DNA of 64,000 nt. Origin: Acinetobacter sp. ANC 4470. GTDB lineage: Bacteria > Pseudomonadota > Gammaproteobacteria > Pseudomonadales > Moraxellaceae. Made by a program: the position numbers and the translations under genes. The notes under the pieces are model-generated. The model worked only from the letters and a program-made list of their open reading frames with translations, searched no databases and was not told where the DNA came from. The stretch lies in NCBI RefSeq assembly GCF_002135335.1, contig NZ_NEGC01000006.1, positions 62,001-126,000 of the forward strand, given 5' to 3'. This document shows, piece by piece, positions 38,415-48,815 of this stretch; within the stretch, counting starts at the first letter, position 1, and every line of letters starts with the position of its first letter.

Positions 38415-38855
38415 ATGAAAACTATTTTTGGGATAATTTGCATCGCTTTGTTCAGCTCCTCAGCCATTGCACAAAATATTGTAGGCACATGGCGTTATAT
38501 GGACGATAAAACAGGTGAAGCGAAGGGATTAGTCAAAATTGAGCAACAAGCCAATGGCACATACGCAGGTACAGCACTAAAAGCAACGCCACGTGCTGGC
38601 TATATACCGAAAGAGTTTTGTACGAATTGCCCTGCACCCTATACCAACAAGCCAATCATCGGTATGCAGGTTATTTCTGGATTACAAACTAAAGATCAAA
38701 TTAATTACACAGATGGGAAAATTATTGATCCTGTTTCAGGAAAAGTTTACCGTCTTAAAGGCAGAATCAGCACAAATGGCAAAAAATTATTTCTTCGCGG
38801 ATATATGGGGGTATCAGCTGTAGGTCGCAACCAGACTTGGCTACGTGTGGAATAA
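38415..38855 (+). CDS. DUF2147 domain secreted protein
   Basis: The 146-residue product has a cleavable signal peptide (MKTIFGIICIALFSSSAIA). The mature part is a DUF2147 domain with IVGTWRYMDDKTGEAKG at its start and VYRLKGRISTNGKKLFLRGYMG near the end, the pair of motifs that define the family. These are small, beta-rich periplasmic proteins of unknown function. A Cys pair (FCTNCPAP) follows the first third. GAGGGA precedes the ATG. Confidence 0.82.
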   Translation: MKTIFGIICIALFSSSAIAQNIVGTWRYMDDKTGEAKGLVKIEQQANGTYAGTALKATPRAGYIPKEFCTNCPAPYTNKPIIGMQVISGLQTKDQINYTDGKIIDPVSGKVYRLKGRISTNGKKLFLRGYMGVSAVGRNQTWLRVE

Positions 38856-38860
38856 AATAC

Positions 38861-38911
38861 AGGGCTTGAGCTACGAACACAGCATTGCTTTGTTCACAGC
38901 TCAAGCCCTTT
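38861..38911 (+). terminator. Long-stem terminator after the DUF2147 gene
   Basis: Stem AGGGCTTGAGCT/AGCTCAAGCCCT (12 bp) with a long inner loop that itself pairs GAACA/TGTTC, followed by TT. Confidence 0.7.
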
Positions 38912-39010
38912 CTGCAAGGTCAATAGCCCCTTATCATTCCAAATTCAGAAATAGTAAATTTCGGTGTCAGCAATATCTGCTCTTCCAAACTTCAAACTTA
39001 CCCTTTTTGG

Positions 39011-39394
39011 CTAAAGATAGCCCTTCCATTCAAACTTACTAAAAGCTTCATCTTCTTTTAATGTATTTTCAACCGCTTGCGCCAATTGATTCAACAGGCT
39101 CTGCTCTGTAATGCGATCTAACCAGTCCTGATCTTCATCTGGATGCGACGTAATTTCACAGATCAAATGACCATCCCGATCATGGCTTTGACAGGTAATG
39201 GATAGCGGCAAGGAATGATTATCGACACTGACTGCTATATGATCACCACTTTGTGACAAGGTCTGAAAACCATATTCACCCAATTCTTTAGCCAAAAGAT
39301 CTGCAACATATTGCTGAGTCACATGACAATCATTTGTCTGCGACGAAGCATGATTATGTTTTTCACAATTTGCTGTAAATTGTAATTTTCTCAT
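39011..39394 (-). CDS. Cytoplasmic protein of unknown function
   Basis: I do not recognise this 127-residue protein. It has a KLQFTANCEKHNHASSQTNDCHVTQQY start with two Cys and two His that could bind metal, then a mixed alpha/beta body. The ATG at 39394 has GGGA at a suitable distance; the in-frame ATG at 39412 has no ribosome site. It lies downstream of, and convergent to, no close partner; tyrA-aroA is further upstream on the same strand. Confidence 0.55.
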   Translation of the reverse strand: MRKLQFTANCEKHNHASSQTNDCHVTQQYVADLLAKELGEYGFQTLSQSGDHIAVSVDNHSLPLSITCQSHDRDGHLICEITSHPDEDQDWLDRITEQSLLNQLAQAVENTLKEDEAFSKFEWKGYL

Positions 39395-39448
39395 CTGTGC
39401 ATCCCAAGGCATTCTTGTTATATGGTTTTAGAATAAGCAATAAAAACA

Positions 39449-39474
39449 AAACAGCCAAGCAAAAGCTTGGCTGT
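39449..39474 (-). terminator. Terminator of the pheA-tyrA/aroA operon
   Basis: Minus-strand stem AACAGCCAAGC/GCTTGGCTGTT with a 4-nt loop followed by TTGTTTTT, 30 bp after the stop. Confidence 0.88.
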
Positions 39475-39503
39475 TGTCTAACAAATCTACAAAATCAGAC
39501 TAA

Positions 39504-41750
39504 TTATTCACTGACTTGAATAGCCAATCCAGCTTGATTGGCAAGTTCAGTGAAGGTAGGAAAACTGGTTGCCACAGTTTCAGTACCAATAATTTTAATT
39601 TCGCCTGAAGTACGCAGACCCGCCATACTAAAACTCATCGCAATACGGTGATCATGATGCGATTCAATTTCGCCACCAGTGAAGATTGTAGACCAATCGT
39701 CTGATTGCCCTTTACCTTCAATGATGATGCCATCATCCGTTGGAGTACAGTCAATACCCATGGTTTTTAAACCATCGGCCATAACTTGAATACGATCAGA
39801 CTCTTTTACGCGAAGTTCAGCAGCACCGGTTAAAATCGTTTGACCTTCAGCACATGCTGCAGCAATAAAGAGCGCTGGAAATTCATCAATTGCCAATGGC
39901 ACTTGATCTTCAGGCATATGAATGCCTTTAAGCGTACGACTACCACGAATACGAATGTCTGCAATGGGTTCACCACCTGCAATACGTTCGTTTTCAACGG
40001 TCAAGTCCGCACCCATTTGTTTTAAAATTTCAATCACACCCGTACGCGTTGGGTTAATCCCAACCGCTTCGAGTGTTACATCCGAACCTTCAGTAATGGC
40101 TGCCCCCACCATAAAGAATGCCGCAGATGAAATATCTGATGGCACCTGAATTTCAGTCGCAATGAGCTTACCGCCACCTTGTAATGAAATGCGGTTACCT
40201 TCAGTTTTTACTTCATAACCGAATGCACGCAACATACGTTCTGTATGATCACGCGTTGGTTCAGGTTCTGTTACTGAAGTTTCACCACTCGCCCAAAGAC
40301 CCGCCAATAAAATACCTGATTTGACTTGCGCAGATGCCATAGGCAAATCGTAATGAATCCCTTGAAGGTTTTGATTCCCTGTAATAGATACTGGTGGCGT
40401 ACCACGTTCACCTGTGGTTTGAATCTGAGCACCCATTTCACGTAAAGGTTTGGCAATACGTTCCATTGGACGCTTAGACAGTGATGCATCACCTGTCATT
40501 ACAGAATCAAACTTTTGCGCAGACAACATACCTGAAAGTAGACGCATTGATGTACCCGAATTGCCCATATACAAGGCACTTGCAGGTGCTTTCAAACCAT
40601 TAATACCGACACCATGAATGGTGACTTCACCATTTTTTGGCCCTTCAATACTCACGCCCATATCACGGAAAGCTTGCAAAGTTGCCAGTGCATCTTCTCC
40701 TTCCAAGAAACCTGTAACATGGGTCGTGCCTTCTGCAATCGCACCAAACATGATGGAGCGGTGTGACACAGATTTGTCACCAGGCACAGTAAATTTACCT
40801 TGGAAATTCTGAGAACCTGGCAAAATGGTAAATTGTTGTGTCACTTTATTTTTCTCCATCAAGGGTTTTTTGGCGAGCATGTGATTGAAGTGTTGTCGTG
40901 CAGCCTGCGCATGCCCCAACACCCCCATTAATGCTTGTGAGTTTTCATCTTCAATCAGTTTACGTAATATTGCGAGTTGCTTTTCAAAACCATCAACTGC
41001 ATTTAAAATTGCTTTTTTATTGGCAAAGAAGATGTCATGCCACATTTGCGGATCACTTGCAGCTATGCGTGAGAAGTCACGAAAACCACCTGCCGCATAA
41101 CGAAATATATCCAAGTTATCTTCACGATTAGCAAGCTGCTCAACCAAGTTAAATGCCATGAGATGTGGAAGATGACTGGTATGTGCTAACACTTCATCGT
41201 GTTTATCGACATCCATACAAATCACTTCAGCTTTAGCGGCTTGCCACAGTTGAATCAGTTTTTCCACCGCCCAGTCTGCACTGGTCGGTAAAGGTGTCAA
41301 AATCACTTTATGATTGGCAAACAAATCAACCTTACCGGCATGTACGCCTGTGTGTTCAGCCCCTGCAATCGGATGTCCCGGGACAAAGCCTTCTGGCAAG
41401 TTTTCACCATATACAGCCTTTGCAGCATCAACAACATTACCTTTGGTACTACCGACATCGGTAATGATGGTCGCAGCAGAAAGATAAGGCTTGATCATTT
41501 CCAGCACTTTTTCTGTCGCACGAACAGGTAAGGCTAAAACAACAAGATCGGCACCTTGAACGGCATCAATAGGATTGCTATAACCAGCTTCAATTAAACC
41601 GAGCGCTTTCGCATCATCCAAAGTTTTCTGCGAACGTGTTGATGCCACGATTTGATCTGCTAATTTCTCAGCAATGATCACACGTGCCAAACTTGAACCA
41701 ATCAGTCCAAGCCCAATAAATGCAACTTTTTTAAATAATTTTTGTGACAT
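39504..41750 (-). CDS. tyrA-aroA: Fused prephenate dehydrogenase / EPSP synthase (TyrA-AroA)
   Basis: A 748-residue bifunctional enzyme. Residues 1-290 form TyrA: NAD-binding GLGLIGSSLA and the FVPGHPIAGAEHTG motif, making hydroxyphenylpyruvate for tyrosine. Residues about 310-748 form AroA (5-enolpyruvylshikimate-3-phosphate synthase): KSVSHRSIMFGA, LYMGNSGTSMRLL, VKESDRIQVM and HDHRIAMSFSM. This fusion is characteristic of Acinetobacter and pseudomonads. The ATG at 41750 is used because it starts the conserved MSQKLFKK; a TTG in frame at 41762 has a stronger AGGTGA nearby. pheA is 20 bp upstream. Confidence 0.96.
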   Translation of the reverse strand: MSQKLFKKVAFIGLGLIGSSLARVIIAEKLADQIVASTRSQKTLDDAKALGLIEAGYSNPIDAVQGADLVVLALPVRATEKVLEMIKPYLSAATIITDVGSTKGNVVDAAKAVYGENLPEGFVPGHPIAGAEHTGVHAGKVDLFANHKVILTPLPTSADWAVEKLIQLWQAAKAEVICMDVDKHDEVLAHTSHLPHLMAFNLVEQLANREDNLDIFRYAAGGFRDFSRIAASDPQMWHDIFFANKKAILNAVDGFEKQLAILRKLIEDENSQALMGVLGHAQAARQHFNHMLAKKPLMEKNKVTQQFTILPGSQNFQGKFTVPGDKSVSHRSIMFGAIAEGTTHVTGFLEGEDALATLQAFRDMGVSIEGPKNGEVTIHGVGINGLKAPASALYMGNSGTSMRLLSGMLSAQKFDSVMTGDASLSKRPMERIAKPLREMGAQIQTTGERGTPPVSITGNQNLQGIHYDLPMASAQVKSGILLAGLWASGETSVTEPEPTRDHTERMLRAFGYEVKTEGNRISLQGGGKLIATEIQVPSDISSAAFFMVGAAITEGSDVTLEAVGINPTRTGVIEILKQMGADLTVENERIAGGEPIADIRIRGSRTLKGIHMPEDQVPLAIDEFPALFIAAACAEGQTILTGAAELRVKESDRIQVMADGLKTMGIDCTPTDDGIIIEGKGQSDDWSTIFTGGEIESHHDHRIAMSFSMAGLRTSGEIKIIGTETVATSFPTFTELANQAGLAIQVSE

Positions 41751-41770
41751 GACGAAAACCAATCACCTGA

Positions 41771-42880
41771 CTACAACACAGCAATAGGATATGAACCTAA
41801 TACTCGAACTTCTTTCACCAACGGACGAATTTCCTCAATTGCCGCTTTGACGTTATCCTGCTCCACATGACCTTCTAAATCGATAAAGAACACATAAGCC
41901 CATTTTTCAGGTAAAGCAGGACGCGTTTCAATACTGGTTAAACTAATATGATGTTTTGCAAAAGGTGCAAGAATTTCAAGCAATGCACCTGCACGGTCAT
42001 GTGCTGAAATCAGTAATGAAGTTTTATCATTGCCGCTTTGCGGTACTTTTTCACGACCAATCACCAAGAAACGTGTGGTATTTTCTGGGTTATCTTCAAT
42101 ATTGCCATGTAAAATTTCAAGGTCATAAATATTCGCAGCAACATCAGATGCAATGGCTGCCGAATGCCATTCAGTACGAATACGACGTGCCGCTTCAGCA
42201 TTTGAACTTAAAGCCACACGCTCTACACCAGGATAATGTGCATCTAACCATTTGCGACATTGCGCCAAAGTTTGTTGATGTGCATAAATTTGTTTAATGC
42301 TGTCTTTACGGGTATTTGCAGAGACTAAAAATTGGTGATGAATACGCAATTCAACTTCACCAATTACATTTAAATGCGATGATTTAAAACAATCTAAAGT
42401 ATGGTTTACCACCCCTTCAGAAGAGTTTTCCACCGGCACTAAACCATAATGTGCACTACCCGCTTCCACTTCACGGAACACTTCATCAATGGTTGGCAGT
42501 GGTCGAACTATAGCGTCCTGACCAAAGTGCTTCAGCACAGCTGAATGCGTATAAGTTCCGACTGGACCTAAAAATGCAATACTTTGTGGTGCTTCAAGTG
42601 CCAGACAAGCCGACATGATTTCGCGGAATAGACGCGCCATAGTCACATCAGATAATGGCCCCTCATTACGCTCCATAACATTACGTAAAACTTGCGCTTC
42701 ACGTTCAGGACGGTAAAACATTGGATTCTCTTCAGAAGCAAACTTTGCTTTTGCTACTGCTTCAGCTAGTTTCGCTCGACGGTTGATAAGCTGTTGAATC
42801 TGCTGATCAACTGAGTCAATATCCTCACGAATCTGAGTAAGGTCAAGAGAAGTCTTTCCGTTTTGATCGTCGTTGATCAT
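41771..42880 (-). CDS. pheA: Chorismate mutase / prephenate dehydratase
   Basis: PheA converts chorismate to phenylpyruvate for phenylalanine. The 369 residues have an N-terminal AroQ chorismate mutase (about 10-90), the dehydratase domain with FLGPVGTYTHSA and VPVENSSEGVVNHTLD, and a C-terminal ACT domain (LLISAHDRAGALLEIL, IETRPAL) that binds phenylalanine for feedback control. The ATG at 42880 starts MINDDQNG; AAGGG lies about ten bases before it. It is first in an operon with tyrA/aroA, feeding both branches from the same precursor. Confidence 0.96.
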   Translation of the reverse strand: MINDDQNGKTSLDLTQIREDIDSVDQQIQQLINRRAKLAEAVAKAKFASEENPMFYRPEREAQVLRNVMERNEGPLSDVTMARLFREIMSACLALEAPQSIAFLGPVGTYTHSAVLKHFGQDAIVRPLPTIDEVFREVEAGSAHYGLVPVENSSEGVVNHTLDCFKSSHLNVIGEVELRIHHQFLVSANTRKDSIKQIYAHQQTLAQCRKWLDAHYPGVERVALSSNAEAARRIRTEWHSAAIASDVAANIYDLEILHGNIEDNPENTTRFLVIGREKVPQSGNDKTSLLISAHDRAGALLEILAPFAKHHISLTSIETRPALPEKWAYVFFIDLEGHVEQDNVKAAIEEIRPLVKEVRVLGSYPIAVL

Positions 42881-43335
42881 TGTTATGTCGCCCTTCAAAA
42901 CATTATGTAAACAGTATAACAATAGTTAGCTTTCAAATGTTACGCAATAAGACTTTGATTGATTCAGCCTTAAAAACATACAGTTGATTTAATCAACAAT
43001 TTTATTGTCTATGATTTTGCAATAAATTCTTAAAATTAATAACCTTTTGCCACTTTGCCATTAATTACACTACAGCTGTAAATTTTTAATTCAGCATGAT
43101 CAATATCGACTTTATGTCATTTTGTTTAATATATTTATCTTGATTTGCAAATAACATCATATTTTACAACACTTAATATCGATATTTCCCCATCCTTATT
43201 TTTTGCTCTTTATTTGGATCATTGGCAGATTTAATCATTGCTAAAAACAAGCATTTACTTGATGTTTGAACACAAATGTCTGGACTGACATAAAAAACCA
43301 AAACGAAGTTAGAATATGTATATTAAGGATAATCA
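42881..43335. other. Gene-free stretch between pheA and the broken fadD
   Basis: AT-rich and divergent-promoter-like in place, but no clear promoter pair, repeat, tRNA or short gene was identified. AAGGA at 43326-43330 serves the gene that follows. Confidence 0.5.
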
Positions 43336-45022
43336 ATGAGTCATTACGCACAGCGCCCATGGGAAAAAAATCTGCCACTTTCATTACATGGCTATCAACT
43401 TAAACCTGATCAAATTAAAGCAAACTTAGCAGAATTACTAACTGATACCACGGCTCAATTTTCACAATCGCCTGCATTTAGCGTGGTATTGCCTACAGGC
43501 TTAAGTAAAACCTTAACCTTTCAAGAAGTTGATGATTTATCAACCATATTTGCCAATTACTTACAACATCATCTCAAACTTAAAAAAGGTGATGTTGTAG
43601 GTTTACAAATGCCAAATTCTTTGCAATATCCAATTGCTGTATTTGCTTGTTGGAAAGTTGGATTAATCATTACCAATATTAATCCACTGTATACACCACG
43701 TGAACTTGAGTACCAATTGGGCGACAGTACGGCAAAAGCATTAATTGTTTCAGACTTATTTTTAGCGACTTTTGAACGTGTAATTCAAAACAACCTTCAA
43801 TTTAAATCACTGGCACTCGTAACTGCCAGTTTAAGTGAGTTTTTTGATGAGCCTTATCACGGTATGATTGCACAAAAAATGCAGGCAGATGCCGAGGCAC
43901 AAGGTCGCTCACTCAAACCAAGCATCGACTATGTGACCTTTACAGATGCTTTAGAAATTGGCAAAACTTTAGAACAATACACCTCTATTCAACATGATAT
44001 TGCCCTATATCAATATACAGGTGGAACAACGGGTCGTAGTAAAGGTGCCGTGATCAGTCATCAAAATAACGGGCGATTATTTACGTGCCCATGAATCTGA
44101 ATTTAACAACAACGACTGTATTTTAACGGCTATTCCGCTGTACCATATTTTTGCCTTTAGCGTAAATTTCCTCATGTTCTTTGAAGGTGGCTCTCATAAT
44201 CTACTGATTCCTTCTCCACGACCAGTGAGCAATTTAAAACCTGCTTTTGAAAAATTCAAAGTCACTTGGTTAACTGGGGTCGATACACTGTATGCAGGCT
44301 TATTGGCGGAAAGTTGGTTTACTGAAAACCCACCAAAACTCACCTGTACCATTTCTGGCGGTACTGCATTGCGCCCAACAACGGCAGAAAATTGGAAAGC
44401 TAAAATCGGCACGATTATTGAAGGTTTTGGTATGACAGAAACCAGTTGTGCTGCACTACTTCACCCACCAATTGATGAGATTCGTCAGGGTTCTGTTGGT
44501 TTTCCATTACCCGGTTCTGACATTAAAATTATCAATGACCAAGGTCACGAAGTTCCATTAGATGAAGCTGGTGAACTCTGTGTAAAAGGACCTCAAATTG
44601 TCTTAGGCTATTTAAATCGCCCAACAGAAACGGCCGAAACTTTTATCGATGGTTGGTTACATACAGGTGATATTGCTAAAGTGGATGAAGATGGCTTTTG
44701 TTATATTTTAGATCGCAAAAAAGACATGGTCATTGTTTCAGGTTTTAATGTTTACCCCAATGAAATTGAAGCGATTCTAGCTGAACATCCAGATATCATT
44801 GAAGCCGCTGTCATTGGTGTACCCGATGATCAAACTGGAGAGTCGGTTAAAGCATTTATTGCCTCTAGTAATAGCAGTCTTTCTATCAGTGACATCTTAA
44901 AACATTGCAAAGACAACCTAACTGCGTACAAAGTCCCAAAATCGATTGAAATATTGAATGAGTTACCAAAATCAACTGTCGGAAAAATTTTACGTGCTGA
45001 ACTTCGCCAAATGAAAAGTTAA
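43336..45022 (+). pseudogene. Long-chain acyl-CoA ligase (FadD family), frameshifted
   Basis: Two open frames together cover a complete AMP-forming acyl-CoA ligase. The first, ending in a stop at 44094, has YTGGTTGRSKGA (ATP signature). The second has GFGMTETSC, LHTGDIAKVDEDGF, DRKKDMVIVSGFNVYPNEIE and the catalytic Lys region PKSTVGKILRAEL. The reading shifts near 44070: the distal frame is readable as GDYLRAHESEF then PLYHIFAF. Against E. coli FadD about 6-7 residues are missing at this point, so a loss of about 20 bp (3n+2) fits. No single product is expected unless frameshifting or an assembly error is involved. Confidence 0.85.
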
Positions 45023-45063
45023 AAATATTCTGATTATTTTCAATTCATTACAATATCGGATTC

Positions 45064-45094
45064 AGCCCCAGAGCCTTATCTTTGGGGCTTTTTC
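45064..45094 (+). terminator. Terminator after the fadD-like gene
   Basis: Stem AGCCCCAGA/TTTGGGGCT with a short loop and T run. Confidence 0.88.
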
Positions 45095-45180
45095 TTTTAC
45101 AAGAGTCATTTACCAAAATCCATCACAAAAATTTAATGATTCCTCTATATTCATCTAATAAAGCAATTCGGAGAATAATA

Positions 45181-45699
45181 ATGTCAAAAAGAATCGCCGT
45201 TTTAGTGACCCATGACTTTGAAGATATTGAATACTCGGAACCAGTACAAGCCTTTCGAGCTGCACGTCATAGTATTTTAAATATTGAAAATAGAGCAGGT
45301 AACATTGTCTATGGTAAAAAGCGCAAATCTGCGGTCACCATCGATCACAGTATAGACAGTGTTTCTGTGCATGATTTTGATGCCCTACTTATTCCCGGAG
45401 GACATTCTCCAAATCAATTGTGTCTTGATCATCGTTTTGTCGATTTTGTCCGTAATTTTGCCAATGCCCAAAAACCGATTATGAGTATTTGTCACGGTCC
45501 CCAACTTCTAATTGCTGCCAAAGTAGTCAAAGGTCGGTTAATGACGACCATTAAAACCATCGCAACAGATCTGATTAATGCTGGTGCTGTATATTATGAT
45601 GTTGGTGTAGTAAATGATAATAATCTGTATATTTCTTCTCGTTCTCCTGACGATTTACCAGCCTTTATTAAAGAAAGTTTAATCGTATTGAGTCAGTAA
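45181..45699 (+). CDS. DJ-1/PfpI family protein
   Basis: A 172-residue protein of the type 1 glutamine amidotransferase-like superfamily. The nucleophile elbow is ICHGPQL (Cys near residue 103), with the family LIPGGHSPNQL segment before it, matching PfpI/YhbO-type proteases or deglycases. The Glu partner sits early in IEYSEPVQAF. The ATG at 45181 has GGAG eight bases before it; the longer open frame from 45082 includes a terminator and is not used. Probably a stress protein acting on damaged proteins. Confidence 0.88.
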   Translation: MSKRIAVLVTHDFEDIEYSEPVQAFRAARHSILNIENRAGNIVYGKKRKSAVTIDHSIDSVSVHDFDALLIPGGHSPNQLCLDHRFVDFVRNFANAQKPIMSICHGPQLLIAAKVVKGRLMTTIKTIATDLINAGAVYYDVGVVNDNNLYISSRSPDDLPAFIKESLIVLSQ

Positions 45700-45722
45700 A
45701 AAAGAGCCTTTCGGCTCTTTTT
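45698..45722. terminator. Terminator between convergent genes
   Basis: Stem AAAAAGAGCC/GGCTCTTTTT with a 4-nt loop that overlaps the DJ-1 stop codon, followed by T residues. Confidence 0.9.
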
Positions 45723-45745
45723 GTTTAAACATAAACAACCAGCTA

Positions 45746-46888
45746 TTAGCGCCCTAAAATACTACGTGCCACTATTTCTTTCATAATTTCATTGGTGCCA
45801 CCGTAAATACGTTGAATACGCGCATCGACAAAGAAACGTGAAATTGGATATTCACTCATATAGCCATAACCACCAAAAAGCTGTAACAAGTTATCGGCAA
45901 TTTTCATTTGCATATCAGTACTAAAGCTTTTTAATGCTGCGGCAGTTTCAACATCTAATTTACCTTGCATATACAATTCGACATTTTGATTATAAAAAGC
46001 TGCTGTCGCTTGTTCATCTATTTTTGCTTGAGCCAAAACAAATCGTGTATTTTGAAATTGACTAATCGGTTGACCAAATGCTTGGCGCTCTTTTACATAA
46101 GCAACTGTGACATCAATTGAACCACGAATAGCACCAATAGCTGTAGAGGCAATAGCAGTACGTTCCCGTGGTAATTCTTGCATTAAATAAGCAAAACCTT
46201 GCCCTGCCTGACCCAATAGTTGATCTTTAGGCACTTTAATATTATCGAAGAACAATTCTGAAGTGTCTTGTGAATGTAACCCTATTTTATTCAGATTAGT
46301 TCCCTTTTTAAAACCTTCTAAATGAGTATCCAACAACATTAAAGACACGCCTTTTGCTCGTGCTTGAGGATCGGTTTTCACCGCCAACACCACCAAGTCG
46401 GCATGCTGACCATTTGAAATAAAGGTTTTTGAACCATTTAAAAGATAGTGATCGCCCTGTAAAATCGCATTCGTTCGCATGGCTTGTAAGTCTGAACCAG
46501 CACCCGGTTCAGTCATGCCAATTGCACCGACGACGTCACCAGCAACCATCTTTGGCAACCAATATTGTTTTTGTTGTTCTGTGCCAATATGCAAAATATA
46601 CGGTGCTGCAATTTCAGAATGACATGAAATACCCGTTGATAATGCGCTAAACCCTGCACGAGCTGACTCTTCCACCAACATGAGTGAATAATCAATCGGA
46701 ACGCCATAGCCACCATATTCTTCAGGTACATCAACACATAAGAAACCATTTACCCCCAATAAGCTCCAAACAGAACGCGGCATAATGCCTTCATGTTCCC
46801 ATTGCTCATAATGAGGTGCAATATGCTCACTCATAAAGCGTTTAAAATTATCGCGAAACAGTTCTAGATCAGCATCATAAGCCAGCAT
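45746..46888 (-). CDS. Acyl-CoA dehydrogenase
   Basis: A 380-residue FAD-dependent flavoprotein that oxidises an acyl-CoA to the enoyl-CoA. Typical elements are YGGYGVPIDYSL near the start, GAIGMTEPGAGSDLQAMRT (flavin and substrate contact), the YGGYGYMSEYPISRF segment and the C-terminal YGGTNEIMKEIV. The catalytic base is expected at the Glu in that last segment. It lies near the fadD-like gene, which may point to a fatty or branched acid degradation locus. AAGGA precedes the ATG. Confidence 0.92.
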   Translation of the reverse strand: MLAYDADLELFRDNFKRFMSEHIAPHYEQWEHEGIMPRSVWSLLGVNGFLCVDVPEEYGGYGVPIDYSLMLVEESARAGFSALSTGISCHSEIAAPYILHIGTEQQKQYWLPKMVAGDVVGAIGMTEPGAGSDLQAMRTNAILQGDHYLLNGSKTFISNGQHADLVVLAVKTDPQARAKGVSLMLLDTHLEGFKKGTNLNKIGLHSQDTSELFFDNIKVPKDQLLGQAGQGFAYLMQELPRERTAIASTAIGAIRGSIDVTVAYVKERQAFGQPISQFQNTRFVLAQAKIDEQATAAFYNQNVELYMQGKLDVETAAALKSFSTDMQMKIADNLLQLFGGYGYMSEYPISRFFVDARIQRIYGGTNEIMKEIVARSILGR

Positions 46889-46996
46889 ATATCATCCTTA
46901 TTTTCAGTTTTAGTTTTCAACTCCCTGCCATGCTAGTGATTTTATCGCCGGCTGTCATGTCCCATTCCTGTCATTTTTATGACTTTTATGGTCAAT

Positions 46997-47024
46997 AAAA
47001 AAGGAAGCCGAAGCTTCCTTTTTT
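46997..47024 (-). terminator. Terminator of the DctA-type gene
   Basis: Stem AAAAAAGGAAGC/GCTTCCTTTTTT on the TTCG tetraloop, 12 bp after the stop. Confidence 0.92.
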
Positions 47025-47036
47025 CACTCATGCTGA

Positions 47037-48383
47037 TTATGCATGGGTTTGGTTGTTTTCTTCTGACATTAAGCGGTCCACTTCTTCTGGATTGGCTAAA
47101 GCATAATCTAATTGCTTTTCATCCAATTGTCCGACCCATTTCGCCACAACAATCGTTGCCAATGAGTTACCCACAAGATTGGTTAACGCACGTGCTTCTG
47201 ACATGAAACGGTCAATACCCAAAATCAATGCCAAGCCTGCCACTGGAATATGCCCTACCGCCGATAGCGTTGCCGCCATGACAATAAAACCTGAACCTGT
47301 TACACCAGCAGCACCTTTAGAGGAGATTAACAACACCACCAAAAGGGTAATTTGATGCTCAATATCCAAAGGTGTATTGGTCGCCTGCGCAATAAAAATG
47401 GCAGCCATCGTAAGATAAATAGATGTACCATCTAGGTTAAATGAATAACCTGTAGGAATAACCAAACCAACAACTGATTTTTCACAACCCGCAATTTCAA
47501 GCTTCTTCAACATCCGCGGAAGCACTGATTCCGAAGATGAAGTGCCCAAGACAATAAGAAGTTCTTCACGAATCATCCGAATCATTTTCAAAATATTAAA
47601 ACCACAAACCCGAGCGATTGTGCCTAATACAATAAAAATAAACAGTAAACATGTGATGTAGAAGCAGATAATCAATTGCGCTAATTGCGCAAGACTACCA
47701 ATACCATATTTACCAATGGTAAATGCCATCGCACCAAATGCGCCGATTGGTGCCAACTTCATTATCATATTTACGATATTAAAGAAAACATGGGAAATTT
47801 GATCGATAAATTTTAATACAGGTTTACCAGCATCACCCAGTTTATGCAGCGCAAAACCGAACAGAAGAGCGAACAGTAAGACTTGAAGAATTTCACCTTC
47901 AGCAAATGCACCTACAACGGTATTCGGAATGATATTCATAAAGAAATCAAGCGTTGATTGTGATTGACCTGATTCTACATATTTAGAAATACCAGATATA
48001 TCCAAAGATGCAGGATCAATATTCATGCCCACACCCGGTTTTGCAATATTAATTACAAGTAAACCGACAAGTAAGGCAATCGTAGATACGATTTCAAAAT
48101 AAAGTAAAGCAATACCACCTGTTTTACCCACAGACTTCATGCTTTCCATGCCAGCGATACCACTAACCACAGTACAGAAAATTACAGGTGCAATAATCAT
48201 TTTGATTAGGCGAATAAATCCATCACCCAACGGTTTTAATTGCTCGCCTAAACCAGGCACATGTTTTTCAACACCATTGACTAGCTGTGTACCACTTGGG
48301 AAAAAGTGACCTATTAACACGCCCGCAATAATGGCAATAATCACTTGAAAATAAAGTGATTTATATAAAGGTTTTTTAGCCAT
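47037..48383 (-). CDS. dctA: Dicarboxylate/amino acid:cation symporter, DctA-like
   Basis: A 448-residue membrane transporter of the DAACS/SLC1 family with eight helices and two re-entrant loops. The signatures [12 protein letters not shown] and [12 protein letters not shown], the serine-rich reentrant loop and the metal/substrate site, are present. The closest match in order is DctA, which imports succinate, fumarate and malate, but a GltP-like glutamate role cannot be excluded. Of two near ATGs (48389, 48383) the second has GAAGAAG at the better distance. Confidence 0.85.
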   Translation of the reverse strand: MAKKPLYKSLYFQVIIAIIAGVLIGHFFPSGTQLVNGVEKHVPGLGEQLKPLGDGFIRLIKMIIAPVIFCTVVSGIAGMESMKSVGKTGGIALLYFEIVSTIALLVGLLVINIAKPGVGMNIDPASLDISGISKYVESGQSQSTLDFFMNIIPNTVVGAFAEGEILQVLLFALLFGFALHKLGDAGKPVLKFIDQISHVFFNIVNMIMKLAPIGAFGAMAFTIGKYGIGSLAQLAQLIICFYITCLLFIFIVLGTIARVCGFNILKMIRMIREELLIVLGTSSSESVLPRMLKKLEIAGCEKSVVGLVIPTGYSFNLDGTSIYLTMAAIFIAQATNTPLDIEHQITLLVVLLISSKGAAGVTGSGFIVMAATLSAVGHIPVAGLALILGIDRFMSEARALTNLVGNSLATIVVAKWVGQLDEKQLDYALANPEEVDRLMSEENNQTHA

Positions 48384-48815
48384 AATCATAACTTCTTCAT
48401 ATATTTCCGCACGCAGAAATATCAATTTTCTCTTGCCTATTCTTACGAATATACAACCCTAAATCTTTTTACAAGGTGCAAAAAGACAATGAGTTCTTGT
48501 GAAAAACTCGACTTAAGATGAAAACAAAAAAAGATTCACAAATGAAATAGTCTATTTCACAAATAATATGTAAGAGAAATATATTAAGTGCAAAAAATTA
48601 GACTAAGGAGATCATGAAAATTTAAATAAATTCTATAAGAGGAAAGTGTACTTGAATTTAGATCAAAAAATTGTTAATGCGCATCCTTTTCGATTGTTTT
48701 TCACACAAAATCCATTCAGACATTAGTCTAATATAGATATTATTTTTTTCTTCATTTTATTTTTATGTCATAGTGTGGACATTCATTTTCATACGAAATA
48801 CTCTGGTACGCACGC
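48384..48815. other. Gene-free stretch between dctA and the ybiB-like gene
   Basis: Very AT-rich divergent intergenic region. No gene, repeat or clear promoter was picked out. Confidence 0.5.

Noticed and set aside
41956..42297. Plus-strand frame inside pheA
   Set aside because: Antisense shadow of a complete and well-recognised enzyme gene.
45082..45180. N-terminal extension of the DJ-1/PfpI gene
   Set aside because: The extension contains part of the terminator of the preceding gene and lacks conservation; the ATG at 45181 has a good ribosome site.
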